Translations under genes and position numbers: made by a program
The notes under the pieces: generated by a model
What the model saw: the letters and a program-made list of their open reading frames with translations, nothing else
Told to the model about the DNA's origin: nothing
Databases searched by the model: none
Part shown: piece after piece, positions 10,641 to 22,234 of the stretch
Layout: each line of letters opens with the position of its first letter
How positions within the stretch are numbered: the stretch's first letter is position 1
From: Escarpia spicata
Lineage: Eukaryota; Annelida; Polychaeta; Sabellida; Siboglinidae
Length of the DNA stretch: 64,000 nt
Direction of reading: 5' to 3'
Assembly: GCA_963995525.1 (NCBI GenBank)
Contig: OZ023205.1
Location: 70,428,145 to 70,492,144, forward strand

Positions 10641-10935
10641 ACTCAATACGCCTCCTAACAGGCAACCAGTGTAATTTCCGCAGTATTGTCCTCATGGACT
10701 GCCGATCGCCCCGCCGAATCGGCATAAAAATTCGAGCCGAAGACCGCTGAACCATTTCCAGACTAAACGATCGTCACCTACACCAGGTGACGATCGTTTA
10801 TTCCGAAAAGCATCGCATTACCATAGTTAAGTCGCGATGTCACTAGTCCGTGGACCAGACTCTTGCATGCACTGGTGATAACAGAATCTCGTGCCTTCTT
10901 CTCAGACACGTCATCCCATTGTTGCAGCTTTTTTG
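10641..10935 (-). pseudogene. L2/CR1-group LINE, 5' part of interrupted copy
   Basis: Minus-strand RT text: WDDVSEKKARDSVI, VTSRLNYGNAMLFGINDR, SLEMVQRSSARIF and LHWLPVRRRIEFK, in the order expected for the RT thumb of L2/CR1-group LINEs. It stops at the TTAA at 10637-10640 and resumes at 6649. A 37-bp palindrome at 10764-10800 breaks the frame. 5'-truncated near 10935. Confidence 0.85.
10764..10800. repeat. Perfect 16-bp-stem palindrome in LINE ORF
   Basis: TAAACGATCGTCACCT (10764-10779), a 5-nt loop (acacc), then its exact inverse (10785-10800). One arm fits the expected LINE coding sequence; the other looks like an inverted duplicate inserted beside it. Confidence 0.95.
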
Positions 10936-11039
10936 GTAATTATTGTTTGTGCTCTGCCATTATGCCAATATGGCATAGGTGTATTAAAAACCAAGCCAGC
11001 CAACTGATCTCACGATTTGCTACAGTTGCGGATCAAAGC

Positions 11040-11331
11040 GTTTTACACTTTACTCCCAGGCAGACCTGTTCAATCGAACACCATCTTGACTTCTCTGGAA
11101 AGCATCCATCCGTGCATTTTGCATTTGTACCAGTAAACTGGCACTGGCTGGATGTTTGGAATCAAAAAATGCTGTGGAGGCGCCAACAACACCTTTCATT
11201 GACTCCACCTACTGAAGAAGACCTTTAGATCAGAAGACATTGCTGGTCCATTTGTTCAGACGTTTCCTCTGACAGTTCTGCGGTGGATGTGTTTTTGCAG
11301 ATGTCGACGGAAGAAGCATTGGCTTCTTGTG
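11040..11331. repeat. Repeat unit next to microsatellite, copy A
   Basis: The stretch leading into the (AC)n at 11332 matches 51597-51860, which leads into the (TC)n. For example, tggtccatttgttcag and gtgtgtttttgcagatg words occur in the same order, and both end gcttcttgtgac / attcttgtgac. On the minus strand both could read SQEANASSVDICKNT-like text. Function is unknown; it is probably a mobile or recombination-spread repeat. Confidence 0.8.
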
Positions 11332-11628
<297 letters not shown>

Positions 11629-12639
11629 ATTATGACATCGTGACGCCGCATCAAGGTCATAAATGCACTAGCTCATTAGTCTAGTATTTGTCATCACTGA
11701 AATATTACGACTGTTTATTTTTCGCTATAGTTCAAATCTCGCGTTTTTGCCACTGTTACGTAGTGTTCGACAACTTTGCAGTCCCGATCAGCGGGCGCCT
11801 TTGTAACTTCGACAATCAACCTCCTGTGCAACTCGTCCAATATCTTCGTTCGCTCTTCTTCGTTTCTCTCATTTGAAAGACCAGACGTGAAGGTGAGAGT
11901 GTTCCAAATGCGAACATTCCGCACAAACGATACTGCGTGGGTTCTCGCAGCTTCAGGATCGTCTACAAATTAAACCAATATCTGTATTATGCAGAATAAT
12001 ATAACATATAGCTGACATGTAAATATATAGATTACACAGAGGAAAACGATACAGACCCACTTCGTAATCTGGAATTAAGATAAGCAGTTTTCATAGAAAA
12101 TACATCTGATATATGTATCGCATTATCTGTAAGTTTTATGACAATTGTGCAAAGTTCCATATTTAAATTCATAGAAATATGCGTTAGGAAAACAACAAAG
12201 GTAAGAGGGGAATCGGGTCTTTAACTAAACGTCCTATTTGCGAATAAAATATACTCTTATGGACATAGCTGTGTTCTCACCTTGGTTTTTGGAGGTCAAC
12301 CACCGTTTACGCCAAGCACACTTGATTACCTTCATCTCCATGGCAACCAGCCGCAGTCCAGAACTCGTCACGCGAGAGTTGGTGTCATCAAATGGAGAAG
12401 AGAGGTCTTCAGATCCGTGCCAGTAGTTTGGCTCAATCGTTGCAAGAAATTCGTCCTGAAAAGGTTTTGGGAAGAAAAAAAGACGTGTTCACGTGTCAAT
12501 CTACATCGGATTGTAAAATGCCGAAATCGTAATATATTTACATGAAATGTAGCTAATACGTGTTCACATGTTGATATCCACGTCATCAAGGTGTACATAT
12601 ATGTTTTATTGTATATCCTCCGATAAAACGAATGGTCAC

Positions 12640-12965
12640 GTGTCAATTTATATCGCATTCTACCATCGTCGTTCCAGCTTCCGTCGGAGATGTTTAGCCT
12701 CGTGTAAGTCATCAGTGTACCATGGGCAATCTGGATGTTTGGTGGTGGTTTTAGTACGAAGTGGTGCGTGCCTATCAATGAGCGTTGTGAGTCCTTCATT
12801 AAAAGCACTCACCAAACCATCCACATCACCATCCGTAGTTTATAACATGGGGGAAGCCACAATGTCCTGCTTAAAAGCTTCCACGTCTATGGCACGCAGC
12901 TTCCTGAAGGAAACAGTCTTCTGTATGGGAACAGGCTTGGTCAGGGTCGTGGTCGATAATTTGGG
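12640..12965 (-). pseudogene. L2-like LINE fragment (endonuclease-RT linker)
   Basis: The minus-strand frame reads LTTLIDRHAPLRTKTTTK, then CPWYTDDLHEAKHLRRKLERRW, the linker between endonuclease and RT in L2-like LINEs. It replaces the region of methyltransferase copy A where a middle exon sits in copy B; the ctccgat word that starts that exon in B survives only as 8 bases near 12628. Confidence 0.75.
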
Positions 12966-12984
12966 TATGCAAGATAAGATGATC

Positions 12985-13855
12985 AGTTTTTAAATGACGG
13001 CTGAATTGTAAATAGTATCAACTGATCCACAACATTAGCAGGGAGCAAGAGAAAACAAGAAAACCTTGCTCGCAATGTTATTACTAAAATGAGGTACGCA
13101 GAAGCCACTTTGGATTGTACAACATATATACAGTGTTCTGTGCTTCTGAGTGCACCAAACTAAGAATTACATTTGGAGAAGTTCAAGGTTTGTGGATGTA
13201 GCAATAAAGTTATCACCTAGATCATGTGACCCCAATCATGTGACCCGTGGATATGTGTTTGGTGCATATATGTTTAGACGTTTGCCGAATATATGTGGTC
13301 TTTTCATGGTTAGATGAGGCGTGAACCCCAAGTGCATATTGTAAATTAACACTAAGCAAATCAAGAGGTCATCTAAACAAATTGAGAGGTCGTGTAAACA
13401 AATATGCTATCATCTAGCTAAAGGTTAGGGGCATCTTAAATGTAAAATTAGCGAGTAATTGTCCAGGTAAAAACAATAATTTATGAGCACGTGGTTTCAT
13501 TTGTGAAATTAATTTACTCGTTGTAAATGACCTCGTTGCATGCTGCTATGACCCGTTTTACGCTATGGTTGTCACCCATGCTTGTTTAGATCCAATCATT
13601 TGCACACACGCATTACTACAAACGTGTGCTACCCAGAAGGATATGTACACGTCCACGCATATCATCCTAGACAACATGCGGCAGACTTCTCCTGAAAACC
13701 CTATGTTAAGCGTATGTGAACGTTAAGTAGCTATTAGAATGCTTAGCTCTTGCAAAATGGTTACACTAACATAATTATGTCAGTATATGTTATGCCTGTA
13801 TGTAGACCGCAACTTGTGCGGCAAAATACAGTAACCGTGTAGGAGACAAGATCAC
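12985..13855. repeat. Duplicated block, copy 2 (uninterrupted)
   Basis: Matches 4340-5790 without the RTE-derived insertion. The position equivalent to the insertion is tacaacatatatacagtg near 13117-13134. It lies in the large intron or gap of methyltransferase copy A. No coding sequence seen. Confidence 0.85.
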
Positions 13856-14375
13856 CACAACAAGTTTTTTGCAAAATATTGTGCTGATAATGTCGTCATA
13901 ATTACCTACCTATACAGTTTCTCATCAGGCTAATCGAGTTGATGCCATCGGCAGTCCCGTAGTCACATATGACAAACGGCCCATGTCCAGGAGAAAACTG
14001 AATGGAACCTGATAACATAACAATTACATGATAAGCTACTGAAAGGAATGCAGTGCGCACCAGTATTGTATTTATAATTGTTGCTTAATTGTTTAAACTG
14101 CTAAACCTGCAATAACAATCGTATGCATATTTCATAATGTCGTTCTGTAAAGACGTTTAACTGTATTGATTCGGAAAAGTAGTAGACGTACTCAACGCAT
14201 CACTGACTATTGGCCAAGCGCTATCTACAATGGATCTATGTGTTGATGTGTTGTCGCCGTATGAGCCGTCTTCAGTGTACAACTCATCATGAACGGCAAC
14301 CTTGCAACGTTCTACGTTCGTCATGCTTCCTTCCCAGTGATATCTACAACGTGTGTTGCCAACACAATAGAGATA

Positions 14376-14470
14376 TGCATGCATGCATACGTACATACGT
14401 ACGTACATGCATACGTACGTACATAGTACATACATACATACATACATACATACATACAAACATATCAATA
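14376..14470. repeat. (CATA)n / (CGTA)n microsatellite
   Basis: Tetranucleotide repeats catg, catacgta and cata follow one another just upstream of methyltransferase copy A exon 1. Confidence 0.95.
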
Positions 14471-14849
14471 CACATACATATACACGCACTCAATTGCTTG
14501 CTAATGGTGCATGTCTTTTCGTATGTGGTTTAATAATGGATGGCATGCCTGTAATTTTGGGTTTACTTAAGACGATACCTTTCAATTATTAATTTTAATG
14601 AGGTGTCTAAGTAAGCCTAGCACACATTGTTGTTCTAGGGCATATAATTATATATAAAAAACATGGTTTCAAATACGGTTCCACTTTGCTATGAGCAGTG
14701 TTATAATTAATGCAACTATGTAATGCTTATATAGATTTCGTAGATAACTCCTTTGATTATTTTGTAAACTCTCATTTAGTGTATTACAGTACAGTGGTTT
14801 AAGCTATTACATCTCACTTCGTTGTTGTGAGCTATGGCATGGTAATCTC

Positions 14850-17800
14850 TTTTTATGCAGCCATTTACGTTTTATTTGTTTCTGTTTCTTCTTGTTGACT
14901 ATGTGTGCTCTACTGATACATGTCCATCACTATATTATTTCGCTTTATTTGTTGAATATTGTCTAACAAAACATATAAACAAACACAATGATGCAACTAC
15001 TCAAAATTATATTATTCGGTTAGCGTTCACCTATACATTATGTATTGCCTCTTTGGTGCAAATACCCTCGTTATACATTGGACCATGCACATGTACATAT
15101 TGGTTTTGCATACTTCTTAATATACCAATTAATTACAACACAATTTGATCGCAGTTTTCTTTCACACTTGGATGGTATTGACAACAACAATTTAATTAAC
15201 ACATTAAATATTGATAACAATGAACTGCAAGTCATAAAACATTCATCGTATTATGACATAGATCACCTTAAGATACTTGCTGATGATAAAAATGTACAAT
15301 TGTCAATACTCAGCTTAAATATTCAATCTATAAATTCTAAATTTGATGAACTAGTTTCATTCGTCAGCTCGCTACAGGACATCAATTATAAATTTAGTGT
15401 AATTTGTCTACAAGAATGTTGGATATCCAACATAACCGACTTAGCAAAACTACCTGGTTACGCTTGTTTTGATCAAGGACAGAGTAGCAGTAACAATGGT
15501 GGCTTAATCACATATATTAACAAAAGATTCCAACATATAGTAAAACTAAACATAAATACATACGAACACTGGGAGGGACTAATTATTAATGTAACTGGAG
15601 GTGGTTTATCAAAACTATTGGCAACATATACAGGCCTACGAGTATGATAAGAGAACATGTCAGGCAATTTATTAATGAATTCACCACACTTATCTTGTCA
15701 ATACAACACTCGAACCCAAACATTAGCATTGCCGGAGACTTCAATCTTAATCTCCTTAAGATAAACGAAATACCAATTTGCAGTGAATTCTTCGATCTGT
15801 TGACATCTCACAGTTTATTTCCACAAATTACACTTCCCAAAAGATTGTCACGCTCAAATGGCACATTAATTGACAATATATTCTGTAACAGTCAGAGTTC
15901 TATATCCATAACTACATCGGGTATATTAATAAATAAGATATCCGCTCACCTCCCTTGCTTTATTCTCTCAGAAATTTCGTTAGTAAATCCACCAAACCCT
16001 AGATGGACTAAAATTAACACATAAACGATAAAGCCACTCAAAATATAATAAATGAGATTAATTCGTCTGATTTGTACAACTTACTTGACAAACAATGTGA
16101 AGACAGACCCTAATCTAAGCTACGAAATTAGTTAAGTTTAATAAATACAAACATAAAAAATCTAAATGGATTACCACGGGTCTGCTAAAATCCATAAAGT
16201 TTCGAGATAAATTATATAAGAGAATGAAACTTACAAATCCCAATTCAAGGGAATACGAAATTATGTGTATTAACTTAAAAACTTATGGTACCATATTAAA
16301 GAGAAGCTTACGTGAATCCAAACAACATTATTTTGCGTCAACTTTCGGTAAATATAAATCTGATATAAATGAAATTATTTAAAAAAAAAACAGGAAGAAT
16401 AGTTTTCCAGAATCATTCAGTATAAATAATATAGAAAATACAAACACTCTAGATATAGCTAACGCATTTAACACCTTCTTTACAAATATCGGCAGAAAAC
16501 TGGTTAATAACATAACATATTTAGGTGACAAAGATTTTAGGCATTACTTTGATAATACTTATAAATCAGGTTTTTAATACGGGAATATTCCCTGAAAAAC
16601 TAAAGGTGGTCAAAGTTAATCCGTTATCTAAAAACGGTGACCCATCAATTATCAACAACTATAGACCAATTTCTCCCCTGCCTGTATCTAAGGTATTGGA
16701 ACAAATTATGGGAAATCAACTATCTTCCTATTTTGAAAGTAACAACCTTTTTTCGAAATCCCAGTATGGCGTTTGTTCTGGTCACTCGACGGAATATGCT
16801 GCATTAGACCTTGTAGGTCGAATAACAACCTACATGGATAATAATGAGGTACCTTTCAGGATATTTCTTGATCTCTCTATAGCATTTGATACCTTAGATC
16901 ACAATACATTACTTTGTAAATTAAAACATTACGGCATTGAAGGGGTGTCTCTGATACTTTATGAAAGTTATCTAACAAATAGAACACACTATGTAGAAAT
17001 TAATGATATAAAATCTGATATCTTTTCTATAGAAACCGGAGTACCCCAAGGCTCCATTCTTGGACCAATTCTGTTTATTATTTATATTAATGACTTTTCT
17101 CAAGCGAGCCAAATGTTAAATTTTATATCCTAGGCAGACGACACTACTTTGTTGAGTACAATGAGCCATTTCACAATCTCACACACCGATGATGCTGAAA
17201 CATTGATTAATGAAGAACTCCAGAAAATGTATGAATGGCTAGAAATAAATAAACTTTCTCTTAACGTAACTAAATCTAAATTCATGGTTTTCCACACACC
17301 CAAACAAACATTTAACACACCTATTCCTAAAATCAATAATAGTATAATTACAAAAGTTGACAGTGTTAATTTCCTGGGATTAACTTTGGATACACATCTA
17401 AACTGGAGAAAACACTCTGAAAATGTATCAAACAAATGTTCCAGAATAATAGGTCTACTAAATAGACTTAAAAACAAATTCTGCCAATGAGAATAAAAAT
17501 AATATTGTATAATACATTATTAGTACCACACATAACTTACTGTTTAACAACATGGGGGTACCACTCTCAAAGAATTAATCAACTTCAGAAAAGGGCTATA
17601 CGCATAATAACTTTGAGTCATTTTTACGCTCACACTGATCCGTTATTCAAAAAATTTAACTTACTAAAAGTAAATGATATTTTAGCCCTTCACGAATTAC
17701 TATAAATTTATACGTAGCAAATTACCTGCTATCCTCTAAGTTGGAAAATAGCTACAAATACCATGATTCATGGTCACAATACACGCAACCAACACAAAAT

Positions 17801-18130
17801 TCACATTTACGGTACAAATCATTCATATGTCTTAAATACAGTTTACAAAACACAATTAACAACACTTCCCTTAGTGTGATAGCTAAACTGTATACACACA
17901 GTTTACATGGTTTTTTAAACTACGCTAAGAACCATTTCATTCATAACTACAACAACACGTGCACAAACATTAAATGTTATGCCTGCATGTATACACGCAA
18001 TCAACCACACTGATGTCACGCACACCCAAACACCATAAAATACTGCTTTCCGCACCACATTCTATGAACATACATCTTATAATAAAATAATCTATCTTGG
18101 TTTGTTCACTGACGATGTATCTTATTTTAT
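14850..18130 (+). pseudogene. Jockey-superfamily LINE, near full length, broken
   Basis: Plus-strand remains of an endonuclease-RT protein in several frames. Endonuclease N-terminus is at 15045-15647 (SILSLNIQSINSKFDELV, CLQECWI, GGLITYINKRF). Endonuclease C-terminus is at 15644-16024 (GDFNLNLL, TLIDNIFCN). RT is at 16525-17133 (VNPLSKNGDPSIINNYRPIS, FLDLSIAFDTLDHNTLL, GVPQGSILGP). A TAG replaces the codon before ADDTTL at 17131. RT C-terminus runs through 17149-18013 (KLSLNVTKSKFMVFH, TYCLTTWGYHS, LQKRAIRIIT). Frameshifts and the stop at the active site make it dead. 14855-15148 may hold more of the 5' coding region. The exact clade (CR1, Crack or Daphne-like) is not resolved. Confidence 0.88.
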
Positions 18131-18200
18131 GTTACTGCTTATGTCTTAGATAATAAACAAGTTTTTTTCTTTCAACAGAAACTGAACTGTAATTATACTA

Positions 18201-18490
18201 TGTGTGGCTCCCACGGAAGCGACTTCTTTTCTAGTCTTAGTGGGAGTCTCCATCATCCTCAATGTACACCTTCTTATAATATAATTTGTCATATTATTAT
18301 TGGATGTACAGTCTGGATAAATAAATCCACTTCTGTTCTGTTCTGTTATGATTTCTATCAATGTGACAGGGTAATGCGTATACACTCTATGTTTATGTTT
18401 CATTAAACTGTGTTCGGCTAATTTATATTATTGCGATATTATTACTATCCAGTATCATCACCTAGGTGACAATTTTGGGGGCTCGTCCGG
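18201..18490 (+). mobile_element. Putative 5' LTR end and tRNA-Pro-type primer binding site
   Basis: TGGGGGCTCGTCCGG at 18476-18490 is the 15-base core of the primer binding site complementary to the 3' end of tRNA-Pro, as known from gammaretroviruses and some LTR elements. It follows a CA (18470-18471) and a 4-nt spacer. The preceding sequence has an aataaataaa signal near 18319 and could be an LTR starting at the TG at 18201; that left border is a guess. It is in the same orientation as the gypsy protease-integrase relic at 21440-22230, from which it is separated by an inserted L2, so both may belong to one element. Confidence 0.6.
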
Positions 18491-18614
18491 TACATGAATT
18501 AAGGGGTGATTGTAAATGACAAATAATATATATGAAATAATTATGATATGATGGTCATGATTATATAGTGTAGACGTCATGGTTGCAGTTGGTATCGATG
18601 CAGCACGAGCTGAG

Positions 18615-21425
18615 ACGGTGAACTGAACAATAATAATAATGACAATCTTCTATAGCGCCTAAATCCCCAGAAATCTGAGCTCAGAGGCGCAAAATACAAG
18701 AATCATTGGGCAAAATCTTTAACAGGGACAAGTAAGAATCGTCATTAGAGGAAGGGACTGCCGAAGGTTAGGGTGGGAACGCAATTTCAAATAAATAAGT
18801 ATAGTTTTTTACGGAAGGTATTTATAGTCTCAGATGATTTTAAAGCGATAGGGAGTTGATTCCAGATTTTAGGTGCAGCTACAGAAAAACACGTTTTCCA
18901 ATGTTAAGCTTGGTTTTCTGAATTAAAAGTTGTTGTGAAACAGATGATCTGAGATTCCTGGGGATATCGGAAAAACGAAGGAAACCAAACAAATAGGATG
19001 GGTGGTGCGTAGAAAGGGTACGATATGTGGTACTGGCTAATTTGAATTGTATTCGATATGTAACTGGAAGCCAATGCAACTGTCTAAGACGAGGCAGAGA
19101 TGGTGAGAAACGAGGTGCTTTTAGTACTACATGTGCTAAACAATTCTGTACACGTTGGAGTTTAGCTAAGTCCTTTTTAGCAATATCGTTTAGGAATGAG
19201 TTGCTGTAGTCAAGGCGACTGCTAATTAGAGATACTGATATTGTTTTAGCAGTAGATAAAGTCAAATAACGCCGAATTCGGCGGAAATCACGTATATGGT
19301 AGAAACAGGATTTACATAATTGAGAAATGTTCTGCTTAAAACTGAAATCACTGTCAAAGATAACACCTAAATTACGAACAGTATCTGATGGTGATGTATC
19401 ATTGTCAAGCAATTTAACTGGAAAGTAGTTAACAACCTTGTTTCGTTTTTGTTTTATGCCAATAATAATTAGATCAGTTTTATCTGGATTTAGTTTCAAT
19501 TTACTTGCTTCCATCCACAGCAAGATGTCAGTGAGACAGTCATTTAAAGTTGATAGAGATGTCTGTGAGTCAGTTGGTGAAAGTGATATATATACCTGTG
19601 TGTCGTCAGCATACAAGTGATAATTTATATTATGGTTAGTTATGACTCGACTAAGGGATGTAGTGTATAAGCTAAATAGAACAGGGCCAAGGACAGAATC
19701 TTGTGGGACACCAAATGGAAGATGTTCTGGACAAGACAGTGAGCCAGATATTTTAATGCTTTGGTATCGGTCTGAAAATATGAACTAAACCACTGAAGAG
19801 CCGTGCCAAATATACCAAAATAAAATGTCTATTAAGGCGATGCAAAAGAATGTTGTGATCTATTGTATCAAAATCAGCTGATAGATTTAGTAAGGTGAGA
19901 GCAGTCAATTTGCTATTATCCATACTGCACACAATGTCATTGTGTATTTTAAGAAAAGCCGTCTCAGTTGAATGAAATCGTTTATATGCAGATTGTAGAT
20001 CATTTAATAAATGTTGTGAATAAATGTCTTCATGAAGTCGATATGCAACAACCTTCTCCAATACTTTCGACAGAAAATTAAGATTTGAGATAGGACGGTA
20101 ATTTTTAAGGTAATTTTTGCACATACATTGTTTTTTAATAAGAGGATTTACAAGAGCTTGCTTGAATTCGCATGGAACAATACCATCCTGCATTGACATA
20201 TTTATAATAGGATAAACCAGTTGATCAATGCAACTCTACAGTAGAAATATTGGAAAAAGGTCAAGACCACACGATTTGTTAGGACATTTTTGTATGATAG
20301 TGCGAACTTCATTTGTAGTTGCAGGTGTAACACATTGCAGTGTATTATCAACAATCGGCTGTTCAGTAAACTTGTAATCAACGTCATTAATAACAAAACG
20401 TGATCGAATGTAAGCAATCTTATTCGTGAAGTATTTTGAAAACATGCTGCATAATGTATCCAATGAAGAGGTATCAGGCAATACTTTTGGTTTCTTCCGA
20501 TGAAGGACACTATTGATGGATTTCCACATTTGGCGATGGTTTTCAGAATTTTGTTTATATTAAATTCGTCTAATAGTCTGATGTTGATTTTGACATCATG
20601 TGGTTGCACAGATGTAACTGCTTAGTATAGCGGGACCGATCAAGGGGTGAACGGGTACTTCGATAAATTCTTTCAAGATATCGACGGCGACGTTCTGCTT
20701 GTACTATGTCTAGTGACATCCATGGTGACGGTGGACGAACTTTTACTGTTTGTGTTTGTTTAGGGCATGTTTATCAAGAAGATTATTTAGTGTAACGTAG
20801 AACTGGTTTACTAGCTCAAACAGTGTAGTTTTTGGCTGAATTAAGATATCTGAATTTGCAAGGTCCTCACAAAGAATGTCTATATTAATATCATGTATCG
20901 GTCGGAACGTAATAAGTTGTTGTGCTGGTCTTGACTCGATTTTGAGACACAAAACAATAATTACACAGTATGGTGATCTGATAATCCATCAATAACATAT
21001 ACCGCCTTGATGTTATTGCAGTTTAACCTAGTGATAAACAAGTTGAGCCAATGCCCATGAATATGAGTAGGGAATGTGACATGCTGTTGTAAGTCAAATG
21101 TTTGAAATGCATCCTTGAATAACATAGTATTAATGATAGGTAAATCAACATGGATATTGAAATCACCTAGACTATATAATTCTTCATGTAACTGTAATGT
21201 TGTTTCAAGAAAATTTTGAAAATCATAAAAAAATGTACTTGTTTTTCCAGAAGGACGATATATGCAAATACAATTAGCAGACATAGATGAAACTTTTATA
21301 AGAATACAAAATACCTCGAAGCTGTGGTATACAGATGATTGAAGGATTGCTACCTTGAACAAATCAGAAACCATAAATGCGACACCACCACCCCTACTCA
21401 AATACAGAGAATAGACTCTGCTTAA
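18615..21425 (-). pseudogene. L2-type LINE inserted in the gypsy relic
   Basis: Minus strand, from the endonuclease C-terminal half at 20961-21401 (RGGGVAFMVSDLF, GDFNIHVDL, ending GLSDHHTV) through the linker (20743-20952, 20202-20609) to RT (20199-18879). RT shows NYRPISNLNFLSKVLEKV; motif A reads LLNLSADFDTIDH, where L2 RTs have LLDLSAAFDTIDH, so a catalytic Asp is replaced by Asn. GVPQDSVLGP and YADDTQVY follow, then LHWLPVTYRIQFKL. The 3' end carries a gcgcctaa-type box and an (ATT)n tail at 18627-18650. It has several frameshifts and is 5'-truncated at about 21425. Confidence 0.9.
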
Positions 21426-21439
21426 TGATCAAGGGCGAG

Positions 21440-22230
21440 GTGTTTGAAACACCGGTGGTGAGGATAAATATAGACACGCCGTATTACTCGGGACGCTGCA
21501 AGCGTTGAATATTGAAAATCCGGTATACGACTTAGTTGTGGGGAGTATTCCAGGAGCACGCGATGCGAGCGATCCGGATCGCAATTGGACGCCAACGATG
21601 GAAACAAATGTTGAAACGAAAGAGGAACGAAGCGAGGCAATGCCAGGAGAGTCAGAATGTGTGCATAATTCAGCCGACGTAAATTATGCAGTCGTAACAA
21701 GGGCACAACAAGTTGTCAAACCTATGAACCCATTGAAAGTTGTCAAGAGTACAGATATGGAGGTCGACAGTGAAGAGTTGAAGCGGTTGCAAGGAGAGGA
21801 TCCTATTTTATCGCAGATACGAACTTGGATCTCTGACGGCAAAGGTCACAGACCGAGAGCGAAATGGCAAGAAACCTTCTAATTGGAAAAGTCAATCTTG
21901 CATAGGGAGCATGTGTCATCAGCAAAGAGAGGGTATGTTAGTACAACTCAGTTAGTGTTGCCAATGAAGCACCGGCAGAGCGTGATCGAAGTTGCATATG
22001 ACTCAATCCTAGGCGGACATCTAGGTGGAAAGAAGACGCTGGAAAAAGTGACATCAAATTTCTACTGTCCAGGTGTAGCTGGAAATGGTCAATGATACGT
22101 GCAGTCGTGCTACGTACCTCAGAGGACCATTCCGAAGGGTAGGAATACGAAGGTACCGTTGGGGGATATGCCTATCACAGGAACGCCGTTCGATATAGTT
22201 GCCATATATCTAGTGGTTCCATTGATTACA
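21440..22230 (+). pseudogene. Ty3/gypsy pol relic, protease followed by integrase (Gmr1-like order)
   Basis: At 21455-21580 the C-terminal end of a retroelement protease is readable after one frameshift (IDTPYYSG, ENPVYDLVVGSIPGARD). It is followed within about 80 residues by LKRLQGEDPILSQIRTW and then by the HHCC zinc-finger region of integrase at 21883-22200 (VIEVAYDSILGGHLGGKKTL, FYCPGV, QRTIPKGRNTKVPLGDMPI, TPFDIVAIYLV). No RT or RNase H lies between. In most Ty3/gypsy elements integrase follows RNase H; Gmr1-like elements place it before RT, which fits. A stop and frame changes show decay. It ends abruptly at the piggyBac relic. Confidence 0.8.
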
Positions 22231-22234
22231 TCTG

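Larger units (their letters stand above)
11715..14324 (-). pseudogene. SABATH-type carboxyl methyltransferase, copy A (middle exons missing)
   Basis: SABATH enzymes transfer a methyl group from S-adenosylmethionine to the carboxyl of small molecules. Exon 1 is at 14192-14324, from the ATG MTNVERCKVAVHD to a gtacgt donor. Exon 2 is at 13910-14008 and carries the SAM-binding motif I (FVICDYGTADG.NSISLM) between ttatcag and gtaggt. A late exon is at 12281-12455 (DEFLATIEPNYW, VTSSGLRLVAMEMKVI). The last exon is at 11715-11962 (SGLSNERNEEERTKILDEL) to a stop. Phases agree within each pair. The two to three middle exons seen in copy B or expected from the family are absent between 12455 and 13910, where a LINE fragment and the duplicated block lie. 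Probably a pseudogene unless exons are missed. Confidence 0.75.
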
